Below are positions 35,401-46,189 of a stretch of DNA of 64,000 nt, piece after piece. Both the position numbers and the translations under genes were made by a program. The first letter of the stretch is position 1; each line of letters opens with the position of its first letter. The notes beneath the pieces are model-generated. The model searched no databases, was not told the DNA's origin, and worked only from the letters and a program-made list of their open reading frames with translations. Location of the stretch: the NCBI GenBank assembly GCA_001662425.1, contig BDDC01000050.1:1-64000 (forward strand), written 5' to 3'. Source of the DNA: Chlamydomonas sphaeroides. Lineage: Eukaryota; Chlorophyta; Chlorophyceae; Chlamydomonadales; Chlamydomonadaceae.

Positions 35401-37337
35401 CGCTGCCGCTGTGAGGCGGCGGCGGCCTTGCGGCGGTCGGCACATTTGCGGCAAACGTGCGCCCCCAGCTCCGTGGGGTGGCACCGCCACTTGCCAGCCT
35501 CCGTGGCGCCGCAGTCGGCACACGCCCGGCCGCCCGCCTCCGCCAGGCTGCGCGTGCCGGGCGGGCCGTAGAAGCCGTGGGTGGACTGATTTCCGCAGCA
35601 GCAGCCGTGGCAGGTCCAGGCCCGGTCGGGGTGGGAGAAGAACCCGTTGGGACCGGGCGTCCCGCGGTGGGCGTAGGCGCAGGCGCAGGAGCCGCAGCGG
35701 ATGGCTGCAGCGGACGCCGGCGCCGCGACGCCGGTGGTGGGCCTGCCATGGCCGCCGGGCCCCAGCGCACGGCGCCGCTCGGCAGGGGCCGCTGCTCTGC
35801 CGCCCCCGCTGACGTCGCTGCCGCTGTCCTCCTCGCTGCTGCCGCCCTCGCTGCTCGGCCCGGACGTCCCGAGGCCCGACTCCTCACCTCCGCTCGGACC
35901 GTCGGCAGCCGCAGCGGTACGCAAACCGCGGGCAGCGGTAAGGCCTTCGCTCAGACCGGCTATGGCCCTGGCCGCAGCGACCGCCGCCGCACGGCGCGGC
36001 GGCCCACCCAATGCGGGGCGTCCATCAGCGGTCCGGTGGCTTCCATCGTTCCCTGCCTGCTGCCGCCGCCGCCGCTGCTCCCGTCCCTCCTCGCCGCCGC
36101 CGTCGGCCCCGTCACTGCAGGCCGCATCCTGGCCTGCCGACGACCCTCCACGGCGGCGCTTGCCCAGCTGCTGGTGCTGAGGATGCGGATGCTCGACTGT
36201 CGGCAGCAGTTTGCCCAAGGTCGCGCGGGCGGGATCACCGCCCGGCGCCCCACCGGCGGCCGCTCGCCTCGGCTCCCCGGCTCCATCTGTGTCGCCTGAC
36301 GCCAGCGGACCGGCAGCGGAGGCGCCAACGGCCTGGCTGAGCTGCTGCGCCTCCCGCTGGCGCTGCGCCCGATCCCGGGCATAGCAACGCGTGCACACAT
36401 ACGCGCCTAGATCCGTGGGGTGCCGGTGCCACTGCTGAGTTGCGGTAGCGCCGCACGGCGCGCAAGCCCGGCCGCCCGCCTGCTCCAGGCTGCGAGTCCC
36501 CGGCGGGCCGTAGAAGCCGTGCGTGGAGCGGTTGCGCTTGCAGCAGCCGTCGCAGGTCCAGGCGCGGTCGGGGTGCGAGAAGAAGCCGGTGGGGGAAACC
36601 CTGCCGCCACGGCCTGCCTTGGGGCACACGTAGGGGAAGGCGCAGGTGCCACAGCGGACGGCTGCAGCGGACGGCGGGGCCGCGGCCCGCTCCACCTCCG
36701 CCGCTATCGGCCGCACGCCTGGCAAGGATAGCGCAGGCGGCAGGAGTGCCGTGCTCCCATCGGCGCCATCAGCGCCGCCACCGCTGCCGCCCGGTTCACA
36801 GGCCGCCTGTGATTTCAAGGAGCTAGCTGCTGCTGCCAGCTGGCACGTGGGCGAGGCCTCGGCCAATGCCGGAGGAGGTGTCGGCTGCGGCAGCCCGACG
36901 GCGGCAACGTGGCCGGCCTCGGCGGCGCCGCCGGATGGCTCGCCCCGGTCCACGCTCGGCACAGACTCTGCACCCGCGCTGCCGAAAGCACGCTGCCCGT
37001 CCAAGCAACAGGCCGCCGCTGGCGTTGCCTCCGGCTGCTGTGACGGAGGGGGGACGGCAGCCGCGGCCTTGTCGGCCCCGGCACTGCCGCTGGGGTCCTC
37101 GACCGGAAGTCCACCGGCGTTTGGAGCGTTGGAGGCACTGCCGCCGTCGGTGCGTAGGTGCTCTGACTGGGGCGCTGAAGAGCTGCACCCGGCCACCGGC
37201 GGCGGAGACCCTTGGGCTACGGCCTCAGCGCCTCGGCCGTCACGGCATTCCTCGTCCCGGCATAAACTATCTGGGATTCGTAGGTGCGTTGCGGCGCTGT
37301 TGGGTTGCTGCAGTTGTTGGCGCGCCGCGAGCATCAT
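29402..37337 (-). CDS. Gene C: largest GATA-like zinc-finger protein, five modules plus two single fingers
   Basis: Minus-strand exons: 37337-32094, 31968-31564, 31399-30893, 30621-30556, 30372-30334, 30220-30116, 29983-29402; all phase 0, about 2315 residues. ATG 37337 is the first Met. Exon 1 has five linker-bearing modules: fingers 2+3 only at ~226-312, ~546-635 and ~1056-1145, and full triads at ~722-867 and ~1537-1665. A lone finger 1 at ~1347 has CCEYG, so the second Cys is lost. Exon 2 begins with an acidic stretch (DLDLVPDLDPGLD, then DLGWAS, SLQGLAEEGL). Exon 3 holds a GATA-like finger (TCAECGVGRTIKW, then TCDACF) and VEGWVRAL. The last four exons are the shared C-terminal region: AWEQSA, a 13-codon exon with CLRWLE, HVWRRPLALLLGPAA, then ADWHVCRAALCGAWVAAADA and LRVGAVPP. 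The intron after the HVWRR exon has a GC donor (30115-30114). Its 5' part is nearly identical to gene D. Presumed nuclear DNA-binding protein. Confidence 0.84.
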
Positions 37338-38204
37338 CGCGTGCGGCCGCGTGCGACCGCACCCGGGCTTGGCTCAATAGCTGGACATTGGTCAGCAATG
37401 GTGATATAGATGCTGCCAGAGAGGCTTTCGCTACGTTTCTTGGCGCGTGTCGTTTTATGTGTCGACGCGAAGTCGCTAGTAGCGTACGCATAATGCCTGC
37501 ATGACCTGAGTGTGCCTGAATTTGGGCTATTGCTTTCAATCGGGTGCGCCGATAAGTGAAAGCTGTAAAACCCTGCGAAACCCATAGCCGTTCCCCGCAG
37601 CCCCGGGGACATGCCAACATTGCACGGGAGCTCGGCACCTGTTGCAGCATGCCCTGTGGCTCGCTGTGCGACATGTGGCCGTAAGCTTCGCTTTGCCCTT
37701 GCACTCCTTGCACACCATGCATGCCTCTGCATATGGAGCCGTGCGGCACCGGGCTCCTGCATTTCCCCATGCGTATCAGCTCTGCTCCACCCTCCCAGGT
37801 AAGTTGGCACGCCACATGGCCAACCCCACACAACGCTTGCAAATCTGTAACCAACCCACCCCCCCTGCTTGAAACACGCTCTCTATGCTGCCCCCGGCAG
37901 GTCGTGCACGCCCCATGCTCCCCGCTGCGCTGCCTGCCTGACTACCACATCGGCATGTGCCAAGAATGCCAACATCTCATCCCCCGCCCAAAGCCACTAT
38001 GGGCTCTTTGTTTCCTGCGCGGCCCGGTACGGCAAGCTCGCGGCGTCGTACACTGCCGCACACCTCCGGCCCAACACTGCCAATCCACAGCCGCCCTTGC
38101 CGCCGTGTGCCAGCAATCCACAGCATCTCACTGTGACCAACCTCCTGCCTGGGTGCGGCGCGCAACGCCCCGCTCCCGCCTCCGCCTCCGCCCGTCCCTC
38201 CGTG
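37338..38204. other. Spacer: gene C upstream region and gene D 3' flank
   Basis: This 867-base stretch separates two minus-strand genes. The right part should be the 3' UTR of D and the left part the promoter and 5' UTR of C. GC content falls around 37380-37600. I see no coding sequence. Confidence 0.4.
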
Positions 38205-41200
38205 TTACTGCGCCAGGCCGGCCAGCACCACCGCCGGCAGCAACAGGGCCTCCTCCTCCACCATCGCCTCCGCACCGCCGCCCTCGGCACAGCCAGGTAC
38301 AGGCCGGTACCGCAGCTGCCCCACGCCCGGTGCCGCCACGTGCCCAGACCCGGCAGCCGGCAGTCGGAGCGACAGCGGCCCGGAGCATTCGCCGCCACCG
38401 ACACCCGCATTGCCGGCCTCCGCTGGCGGCACCGCCCCCACCCTCAGCGCCAGCTGAAGCCCCTCCGCGACCACCGCCGCCACCGCCGCCCCATCGTCCG
38501 ACCCCGGCTCCACCCTGCAGAGCGCTCCGCCGGTGAGCTGCCGCGTCGTCGTCTCAGCCAGGTGGGATGCCAGCGCCTGCGCCAAGCCGAAAGCGACCGA
38601 GATGAGGTGGTGGACCGCCGCCGCGGATGTGCTAGTAACTGTTGGCTCTCCACCCGGTGCCGCCGCAGTGCACGGGGCAGCGGCGCCGTCTCCGGCAGCG
38701 GGCCCTGCCGCCGGCCGGCCGCCAGCCCCCTGCTGTTCGCCCAGTGCGGCACTGGCGGTCGCCACCCAAGCGCCACAAACGGCGGCGCGGCAGCGGTGCC
38801 ATTCGGCCTGTTGGGTTGTGTTACAGGCGGACAGGTGTGAAGAGATGTGGCTGGGGAGTAGAGCTGGGCCGGGGGCGTCAGGCGGCTGTTGCGCCGTCCT
38901 ATTCGACCAAACCCAAGCACCGCGCCGCCCCCGGCCCCACCTGCTGCCGCGGCCCCAGCCCCGGCGGCGGCCCGTCCCGGTCCAGGCCCCACGCCTCAGC
39001 GGCCGGGCCCAGCAGCAGCGCCAGGGGACGACGCCACACGTGGGCCTGAGCAGGGGAAGGACAGCGGAGGGAAGGCTAAATGTAGGACAGTGGATTGGCG
39101 AGGCAGATTGGGTTTAGTTAATGTGCAGAGCAAGGAGGCTGTTTCTCCAACCTCTGCAACCCTCGTTCACTAGCCCCACCTCCAGCCAGCGGAGGCAGCT
39201 GTCGCCCAGGAGTGCGGCCTGCGAGGTGCGGCACGCGGGAATCGTTGACATGCAGGGTCGAGGGTGTGCAGCAACAGGGGTGCGCAATGCCAGTGCTGCA
39301 AGGGGTCGAGGTGAGGTGTGGGGTAAAGCGCGAGCGGTCCGTCGCTACACAGCGACGCCCGGGCAGCGGAGGGAGCAGTTGGTTGCGTCACACATTGGGC
39401 CGCCGCCGTGCTGCCCCTGCCGACACCGCCAACAAGGGCTTTAGCCCCAGCCGCTTACCGCGGACTGCTCCCAGGCCGGACCAACCAAACGGCCGCAAGC
39501 CGACGCGGCCGTAGCCGCCAGTGCCTAGCATGTAGGGCGGGTGACCGTATGGGCTCAAGTCGCATGCCAAGCAGGGCGACTGGGGCGCAGGTATGCTTGT
39601 GAAAGTAGTGCGAGTGGCGTCGACGAACGCGCACAGACATTGGGACAGCGCAGGCGGGAAGCGCTGGAGCGGGGCAGCGCGTGGCGATCGCGGAGTCCCA
39701 ACACCCTACTCCTCCTCACCTCAGCCGCGGCCGCCACCCGGGCCTGCAGCGCCCGCACCCAGCCCTCCAGGGCAGCCAGGGGCACCAGCGCAGCGACGCG
39801 AGGAGGCGCGACAGCCACTGCGGCGGCGTGCGAAGTGCCCCACCTCCCCTTCACCGCCGCCGCCGCAGGCTGGTCCCGGCCCGGGCGTGGCGCCACCAAC
39901 GCGGCAGCCGCCACTCGAGCCGGGCCTGGCATCGCGGCCGCTGAGCACTGCGGCTGCGGCGCGTAGGACCCCGTCTTGAGGTGGCGGCGGTAGCAGTTGT
40001 TGCACGTCCACTCTTCCGGCCGTTCCTTGTGGGTGTACCACTTGATGGTGTGACCCACGCCGCACTCGGCGCAGGTCTTGGGGCCCGGGCTCGCCGCTGA
40101 CGGCTCCGCCGGCGCTGCAGCTGGCGCCTGCGCTGCCACCGCCGCGGCGGCTCGCACCGCTGGAGTCATGCCTGCCAAAGGCTGCCGCACGACCGCCGCC
40201 GCTGCTGCTGCTGCTGCGATGCCTCCTACTGCCGCGTCAAGGGCCCTGGCGGCCAGCGACGGCCGATGACCGAGGCCCTGCCTGGCCGCCGCCGCCGCAG
40301 GCATCCCAGCGACGCTGGCGCCCGCAGCGCCGGCCGGCCCGAGCCCCGCCGCCGGCGCCTGCTGCTCATCGCCGCCGCCGGCTCCCTGCAGCCCCTCCTC
40401 CGCGAGCCCCTGCAACGAGCTGCTGGCCCAGCCCAGATCTGGATCCAGGCCTAGATCCAGATCCGGAAGTAGATCCAGATCGTGATTCCCCCACGGCAGC
40501 AGCGGCATGTCGCCTGGGCCGGGGCCCAGGCCAAGCCCCGGTAAGCCCTGGCTCCGCACGACCCCCTGCGCGCAAGGCCGGTTCGGGACGTTGGCCGCCA
40601 TGCTCTACAATCCTGACAATGAGACACACACCAACGCTCCTTGTAACGCGTCAGCGTTCAGGCTACTTTTCCATCTACCCCCTCACTTGCCCTCACCTGG
40701 TCCTGCGCCGTCGCATCGCCCAACAGGAGCGCGCCTTGCCCAGGGCCCCCGGCGCCCTCAGCGGCCGCAGCCGCAGCGGCCTCCTCGCCAGCAGCGCAGC
40801 CCTCTCGCGTGCGCGCTGCTGGTGCCCGAGCCGCAGGCGCCTGCGCGACGACGCCACCCCCGGCGGCGTGGTTGGGGCGGCTGCCGTCGCCCTGCACGCC
40901 TGCAGCGCCGACGGAGCCCAGCACACCCCCGCCGGCGGCACTCTGGCCGTCGGCCGCCGCGTGCGCTCCGGCTGGCGGCGGGCCCGTGCTGGGCCCGGCA
41001 AGCGAGCAGTGCTGCTTGCCGCTGCAGGCCGCGCACAGGTACGCCCCCAGCTGCGTGGGGTGGCGCTTCCAGCCGCTGGTCTTGGCCCTGCCGCAGTCCG
41101 CGCACGCCCTGCCGCCCGCCTCCTCCAGGCTGCGTGTCCCCGGCGGGCCGTAGAAGCTGTGGGTTACGCGGTTGTGGCTGCAGCAGTGGTGGCAGGTCCA

Positions 41201-44200
41201 GGCGCGGTCGGGGTGCGCGAAGAAGCCGCTGGCGCCGGCCGCCTTGCCTGTGTGGTGCACGTAGGGGCAGGCGCAAGTGCCGCAGCGGATGCCCTCGGCA
41301 CCTGCCGGCAGCGCGGCTGGTGGCGGCCGGGCATAAGAGCCGGTCCTCTGCAAGCGACCGTAGCAGGCGTTGCATACCACGCCGCTCCGCCGCGTTGCGT
41401 GCCGGCGCCACTGCGACGTGCTCGTGGCCCCGCACTCGCAGCAGCAGGGCGCCGTCACCGCCGCCCGGGCCACACCGCCCCCAGAGCGCCCGGCCGCGGC
41501 GATGGGTGGGGCTGCAGCCGGCAGCCCCGGCGGGAGCGGCCCGACGCTGCAGCCGGGGCTAGCGCCGTGGCCGTGGCCTTGGCTGCCGTTGTCGGTTCCT
41601 CCGCCGCCGCCCCGCACCTGCCCGAGGACGGCTGCACCCTCGCCGCCGCAAGCCCCAGCCCGGCTTGGCGCTGGCGGCCCCGGCTGCCTCGCCGCCTTGC
41701 CGCTGCCACATGGCGTGCACAGGTACGCTCCAAGCTGCGTGGGGTTGCGCCGCCACAGACACGTCTCGGTGGCGCCGCACTGGCCGCACGCCCGGCCGCC
41801 CGCGTCCTCCAGGCTGCGCGTCCCGGGCGAGCCGTAGAAGCCATGCAGGGCGTTGCGCTGGCAGCAGCTGTGGCAGGTCCAGGCCCGGTCCGGTTGGGTG
41901 AAGAATCCGTTGCTGGCAATGCCGGTGCGGTGCACGTAGGGCGCCTCACAGACGCCGCAGCGGATGCCCTCGGAGCCCGGCGGCAGCGAACGGGCTGGTG
42001 GGCTCGCTGGCCGCTTGGCGGCGTAGGATCCCGTCTTTCGGCGTCGGTCGTGGCACCGCTCGCACGCCACCTCGCCCGGCCGTGTGGCGTGCGGTAGCCA
42101 CCGCCGTGAGGCCGTGGCGCCGCACTCGCAGCAACGCGGCGCCGGCTCGGTACCGGAGGCAGCGGCCGCCGCCGGCGCGAAGCCGCCGGCGATGTCCGCG
42201 GCCGCGTCGACGGCCGGCGCTGGCGGTCGCGGCGACGGCCGTGCCGCGCCGGCGGCGCCGCCAGGGCCGGGCGCAGCCAAGGTGCGCCTGCGCCGCACCG
42301 GAGCCAGCACGTCGCCGCCGCCGCTGTCGCCGTCGCGGCCATCGTCGTCGCTGCTGCCGCCAGCGCCCTCGCGGCTCTGCTCGTGCGCCTCGGACCCCGA
42401 CTGCGGCTCGCTCGCTCCGGCGGCGGCCGCCGCAGCCATCCGCCCTGGCTGCTGCGGCTGCGGCCCCCTGGATCGTGGGATCCGTTTTGACAGCGGCACA
42501 TGGTCAACGCTGTCGTCATCGCTACCGCGGCCGACCGACCGCCACTGCCAGCGCCCAATGCGCTCACCCGCCCCGCTGCTGTCAGCCTCACCGCCGCTGC
42601 CGCCAGGGCCGCCGCTGCCGCCCGCCGCCACCTGCCGGCGGCGCTTGGGCGGCGGCCCCGACAGCCCAGCGGTGCCGCCCTTGACGCCGGCCGCCGAACG
42701 CGGCAGCGGAGGCTTACCGGCGCTGGCTGCTTCCGGTGCAGGTGGGCAGCCGGCAGCTCCAAGCAGCCGCGTGCGGAGGCGGCCCCTGCATTTCGTGCAC
42801 AGGTAGGCGCCCAGCTCCGTGGGGTGCCGGCCCCATTCGCTCGTCGCCGTCGCGCCGCAGGTGCCGCACGCCCTGCCGCCGGCCTCCGCCAGGCTGCGTG
42901 TCCCCGGCGGGCCATAGAAGCCGTGGCTGGAGAGGTTGGCGCAGCAGCAGCGGTGGCAGGTCCAGGCGCGGTCGGGGTGTGTGAAGAAGCCGTTGCGGCC
43001 AGAGGCCGGGCCCGTGCGGTGCGCGTAGGGGCAGGCACAAGTGCCGCAGCGGGTGCCCTCGGCGCTCGGCCGGGCCTTGGCCGTCGTGCCGCCCGCGCCG
43101 CTGCCACCTGCCCCAGCGACCGCCACAGCAGGGGCCGCCGCTACCTGCTTTGACGGGCGGCGCGGCCGCTCTGCACCCTTCTCGTCGCCACTGTCAGTGC
43201 CGTCGCTGCCAATGCCAGCACCGTTGGCGGCGGCGGCCGCGGCCCGCTGCCGCTGTGGGACGGCGGTGGCCTTGCGGCGGTCGGCACATTTGCGGCAAAC
43301 GTGCGCCCCCAGCTCCGTGGGGTGGCACGGCCACTTGCCAGTCTCCGTGGTGCCGCAGTCGGCACACGCCCGGCCGCCCGCCTCCGCCAGGCTGCGCGTG
43401 CCGGGCGGGCCGTAGAAGCCGTGGGTGGACTGATTTCCGCAGCAGCAGCCGTGGCAGGTCCAGGCCCGGTCGGGGTGGGAGAAGAACCCGTTGGGACCGG
43501 GCGTCCCGCGGTGGGCGTAGGCGCAGGCGCAGGAGCCGCAGCGGACGGCTGCAGCGGACGCCGGCGCCGCGACGCCGATGGTGGGGATGCCCGGGCCGCC
43601 GGGCCCCAGCGCACGGCGCCGCTCGGCAGGGGCCCTTGCTCCGCTACCCCCGCTCACGTCGCTGCCACTGTCCTCCTCGCTGCTGCCGCCCTCCTTGCTG
43701 CTCGGCCCGGACGTCCCGAGGCCCGACTCCTCACCTCCGCTCGTACCGTCGGCAGCCGCAGCGGACGCCGGCCCGCGGGTAGCGGGAATCCCTTCGCTTA
43801 GCCCGGCTATGGCCCTGGCCGCAGCGACCGCCGCCGCACGGCGCGGCGGCCCACCCAATGCGGGGCGTCCGTCTGCGGTCCGGTGGCTTCCTCCGTTTCC
43901 TGCCTGCTGCCGCCGCCGCCGCTGCTTCCGTCCCTCCTCGCCGCTGCCGTCGGCCCCGTCACTGCAGGCCGCATCCTGGCCTGCCGACGACCCTCCACGG
44001 CGGCGCTTGCCCANNNNNNNNNNNNNNNNNNNNNNNNNNNNNNNNNNNNNNNNNNNNNNNNNNNNNNNNNNNNNNNNNNNNNNNNNNNNNNNNNNNNNNN
44101 NNNNNNNNNNNNNNNNNNNNNNNNNNNNNNNNNNNNNNNNNNNNNNNNNNNNNNNNNNNNNNNNNNNNNNNNNNNNNNNNNNNNNNNNNNNNNNNNNNNN

Positions 44201-45522
44201 NNNNNNNNNNNNNNNNNNNNNNNNNNNNNNNNNNNNNNNNNNNNNNNNNNNNNNNNNNNNNNNNNNNNNNNNNNNNNNNNNNNNNNNNNNNNNNNNNNNN
44301 NNNNNNNNNNNNNNNNNNNNNNNNNNNNNNNNNNNNNNNNNNNNNNNNNNNNNNNNNNNNNNNNNNNNNNNACCGGCAGCAGTTTGCCCAAGGTCGCGCG
44401 GGCGGGATCACCGCCCAGCGCCCCACCGTCGGCCGCTCGCTTCGGCTCCCCGGCTCCGCCGATGTCGCCTGACGCCAGCGGACCGACAGCGGAGGCGCCA
44501 ACGGCCTGGCTGTGCTGCTGCGCCTCCCGCAGGCGCTGCGCCCGATCCCGGGCATAGCAACGCGTGCACACATACGCGCCCAGCTCCGTAGGGTGCCGGT
44601 GCCACTGCTGAGTTGCGGTAGCGCCGCACGGTACGCAAGCCCGGCCGCCTGCCTCCTCCAGGCTGCGAGTCCCCGGCGGGCCGTAGAAACCGTGGCTCAA
44701 CTGGTTGCGCCTACAGCAGCCATTGCAGGTCCAGGCGCGGTCGGGTTGCGAGAAGAAGCCGGTGGGGGAAACCCTGCCGCCACGGCCTGCCTTGGGGCAT
44801 ACGTAGGGAAAGGCGCAGGTGCCACAGCGGACGGCTACAGCGGACGGCGGGGCCGCGGCCCGCTCCTCCACCGCCGCCGCCATCGGCCGCACGCCTGGCA
44901 AGGATAGCGCAGGCGGCAGGAGTGCCGTGCTCCCATCGGCGCCATCTGCGCCGCCACCGCTGCCACCCGGTTCACAGGCCACCTGCGCTTCGAAGGAGCT
45001 AGCTGCTGCTGCCAGCTGGCACGTGGGCCAGGCCTCGGCCGACGCCGGAGGAGGTGTCGGCTGCGGCAGCCCGACGGCGGCAACGTGGCCGGCCTCGGCG
45101 GCGCCGCCGGATGGCTCGCCCCGGTCCACGCTCGGCACAGACTCTGCACCCGCGCTGCCGAAAGCACGCTGCCCGTCCAAGCAACAGGCCGCCGCTGGCG
45201 TTGCCTCCGGCTGCTGTGACGGAGGGGGGACGGCAGCCGCGGCCTTGTCGGCCCCGGCGCTGCCGCTGGGGTCCTCGACCGGAAGTCCACCGGCATTTGG
45301 AGCGTTGGAGACTCTGACGCCGTCGGTGCGTAGGTGCTTTGACTGGTCCGCTGAAGAGCTGCACCCGGCCACCGGCGGCGGAGACCCCTGGGCCATGGCC
45401 TCAGCGCCTCGGCCGTCGCGGCATTCCTCGTCCCGGCATTGGTCGTCAGGGACTCGTATGTCAGTTGAGGCGCTGCTTGGTTGCTGCGGCAACGGAGAAG
45501 CCTGTTCCCGCGGCCCATGCAT
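38205..45522 (-). CDS. Gene D: GATA-like zinc-finger paralogue of gene C, interrupted by an assembly gap
   Basis: Minus-strand exons: 45522-40697 (with an N run at 44014-44371), 40565-39720, 39524-39459, 39218-39180, 39045-38941, 38807-38205; all junctions phase 0. As printed, the frames on the two sides of the gap disagree. Alignment with gene C suggests about 32 missing bases, which restores the frame and gives roughly 2050 residues. Exon 1 carries five linker modules: three with fingers 2+3 only, then two full triads, the last with HSFYGPPGTRSL. Exon 2 fuses what are two exons in gene C: the acidic DLDLLPDLDLGLD tract, DLGWASSSLQGLAEEGL, the finger TCAECGVGHTIKW with TCNNCY, and LEGWVRALQ. 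The remaining exons encode AWEQSA, SCLRWLE, HVWRRPLALLLGPAAEAW and the final EWHRCRAAVCGAWVA and LRVGAVPP region. It is transcribed away from gene E, sharing the 45523-46189 upstream region. Presumed nuclear DNA-binding protein. Confidence 0.8.
44014..44371. other. Run of 358 undetermined bases (assembly gap)
   Basis: All bases are N. The gap sits inside exon 1 of gene D, between sequences that match gene C at positions separated by only 34 nt there, so its printed length is probably wrong. Confidence 0.99.
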
Positions 45523-46189
45523 CGTTGTGCGGCTTGCTTGAAGTCACCCGGGCTTGGCTCAGTAGCTGCAAATCAAAAGCACTGGTGCATTGCTTCCGAA
45601 CAAGCTTGAAAGCGCCAAGCGCCAGGGAAAAGCTCTCGCTGCGGTCGTTTCGTTGTGTGTCGTAGAGAGACGGAACCTGCATTTATTGAATGCAATATTG
45701 CGGCATACGTATTGCCTGCTTGATGTGCGAGCTAACTTCTGTGTTACTGCTTCTCGTCGTGCAGCAGGTATCGGGTGCCCTTGACGCTTGAGCGCTTGCC
45801 CACTAACGCCATTCTGCTAGTGTTGTTCATTCAGCTCCTCAGCCACTAATTGCAAGGGGTGTGTGGGGTGTGTGGGGGGCGGGGAGATGGAGCGGGAGTC
45901 GCGTGCCTGGGCGCTCGACAGCCCGGCCGCAACACCCATCACAGCACCTACTCGCGAAACCTGCAAATAATGCAGATATCAGCTCCTGCCTCGCACACGA
46001 AGAGCACTTCTGCAACCAATTCGGCACAAAACCATCTTGCATTCCCGCTACGCTGTAAGCAACTAGCTGTAGCTACTCCGCATTAATTGCAGCCGCAGAC
46101 ACCTGTGCGATCGAGCGCGCGCGCAGACCGTGCCAGCGCGCACTAACCAACGACTTCGCAGCCTAGCAATTCATCTTAGGGACCTGTAC
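45523..46189. promoter_or_regulatory. Divergent upstream region between genes D and E
   Basis: This 667-base stretch lies between the ATG of D (minus) and the proposed ATG of E (plus), so it should contain both promoters and both 5' UTRs. Its GC content is clearly lower than that of the flanking exons, as is usual for volvocine promoters. I did not identify a specific factor-binding site. Confidence 0.5.

Noticed and set aside
40619..42097. 492-codon plus-strand open frame
   Set aside because: Antisense to gene D exon 1; repeats such as RPAARLLQAACPRRAVEA are the reverse reading of the conserved linker.
43807..44013. Premature end of gene D after the gap
   Set aside because: The apparent frameshift comes from the printed gap length. 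The sequence after the gap continues gene D in another frame and matches gene C.
43858..44591. Open frames spanning the N run
   Set aside because: They exist only because undetermined bases cannot form stops. The real frame on each side belongs to gene D on the minus strand.
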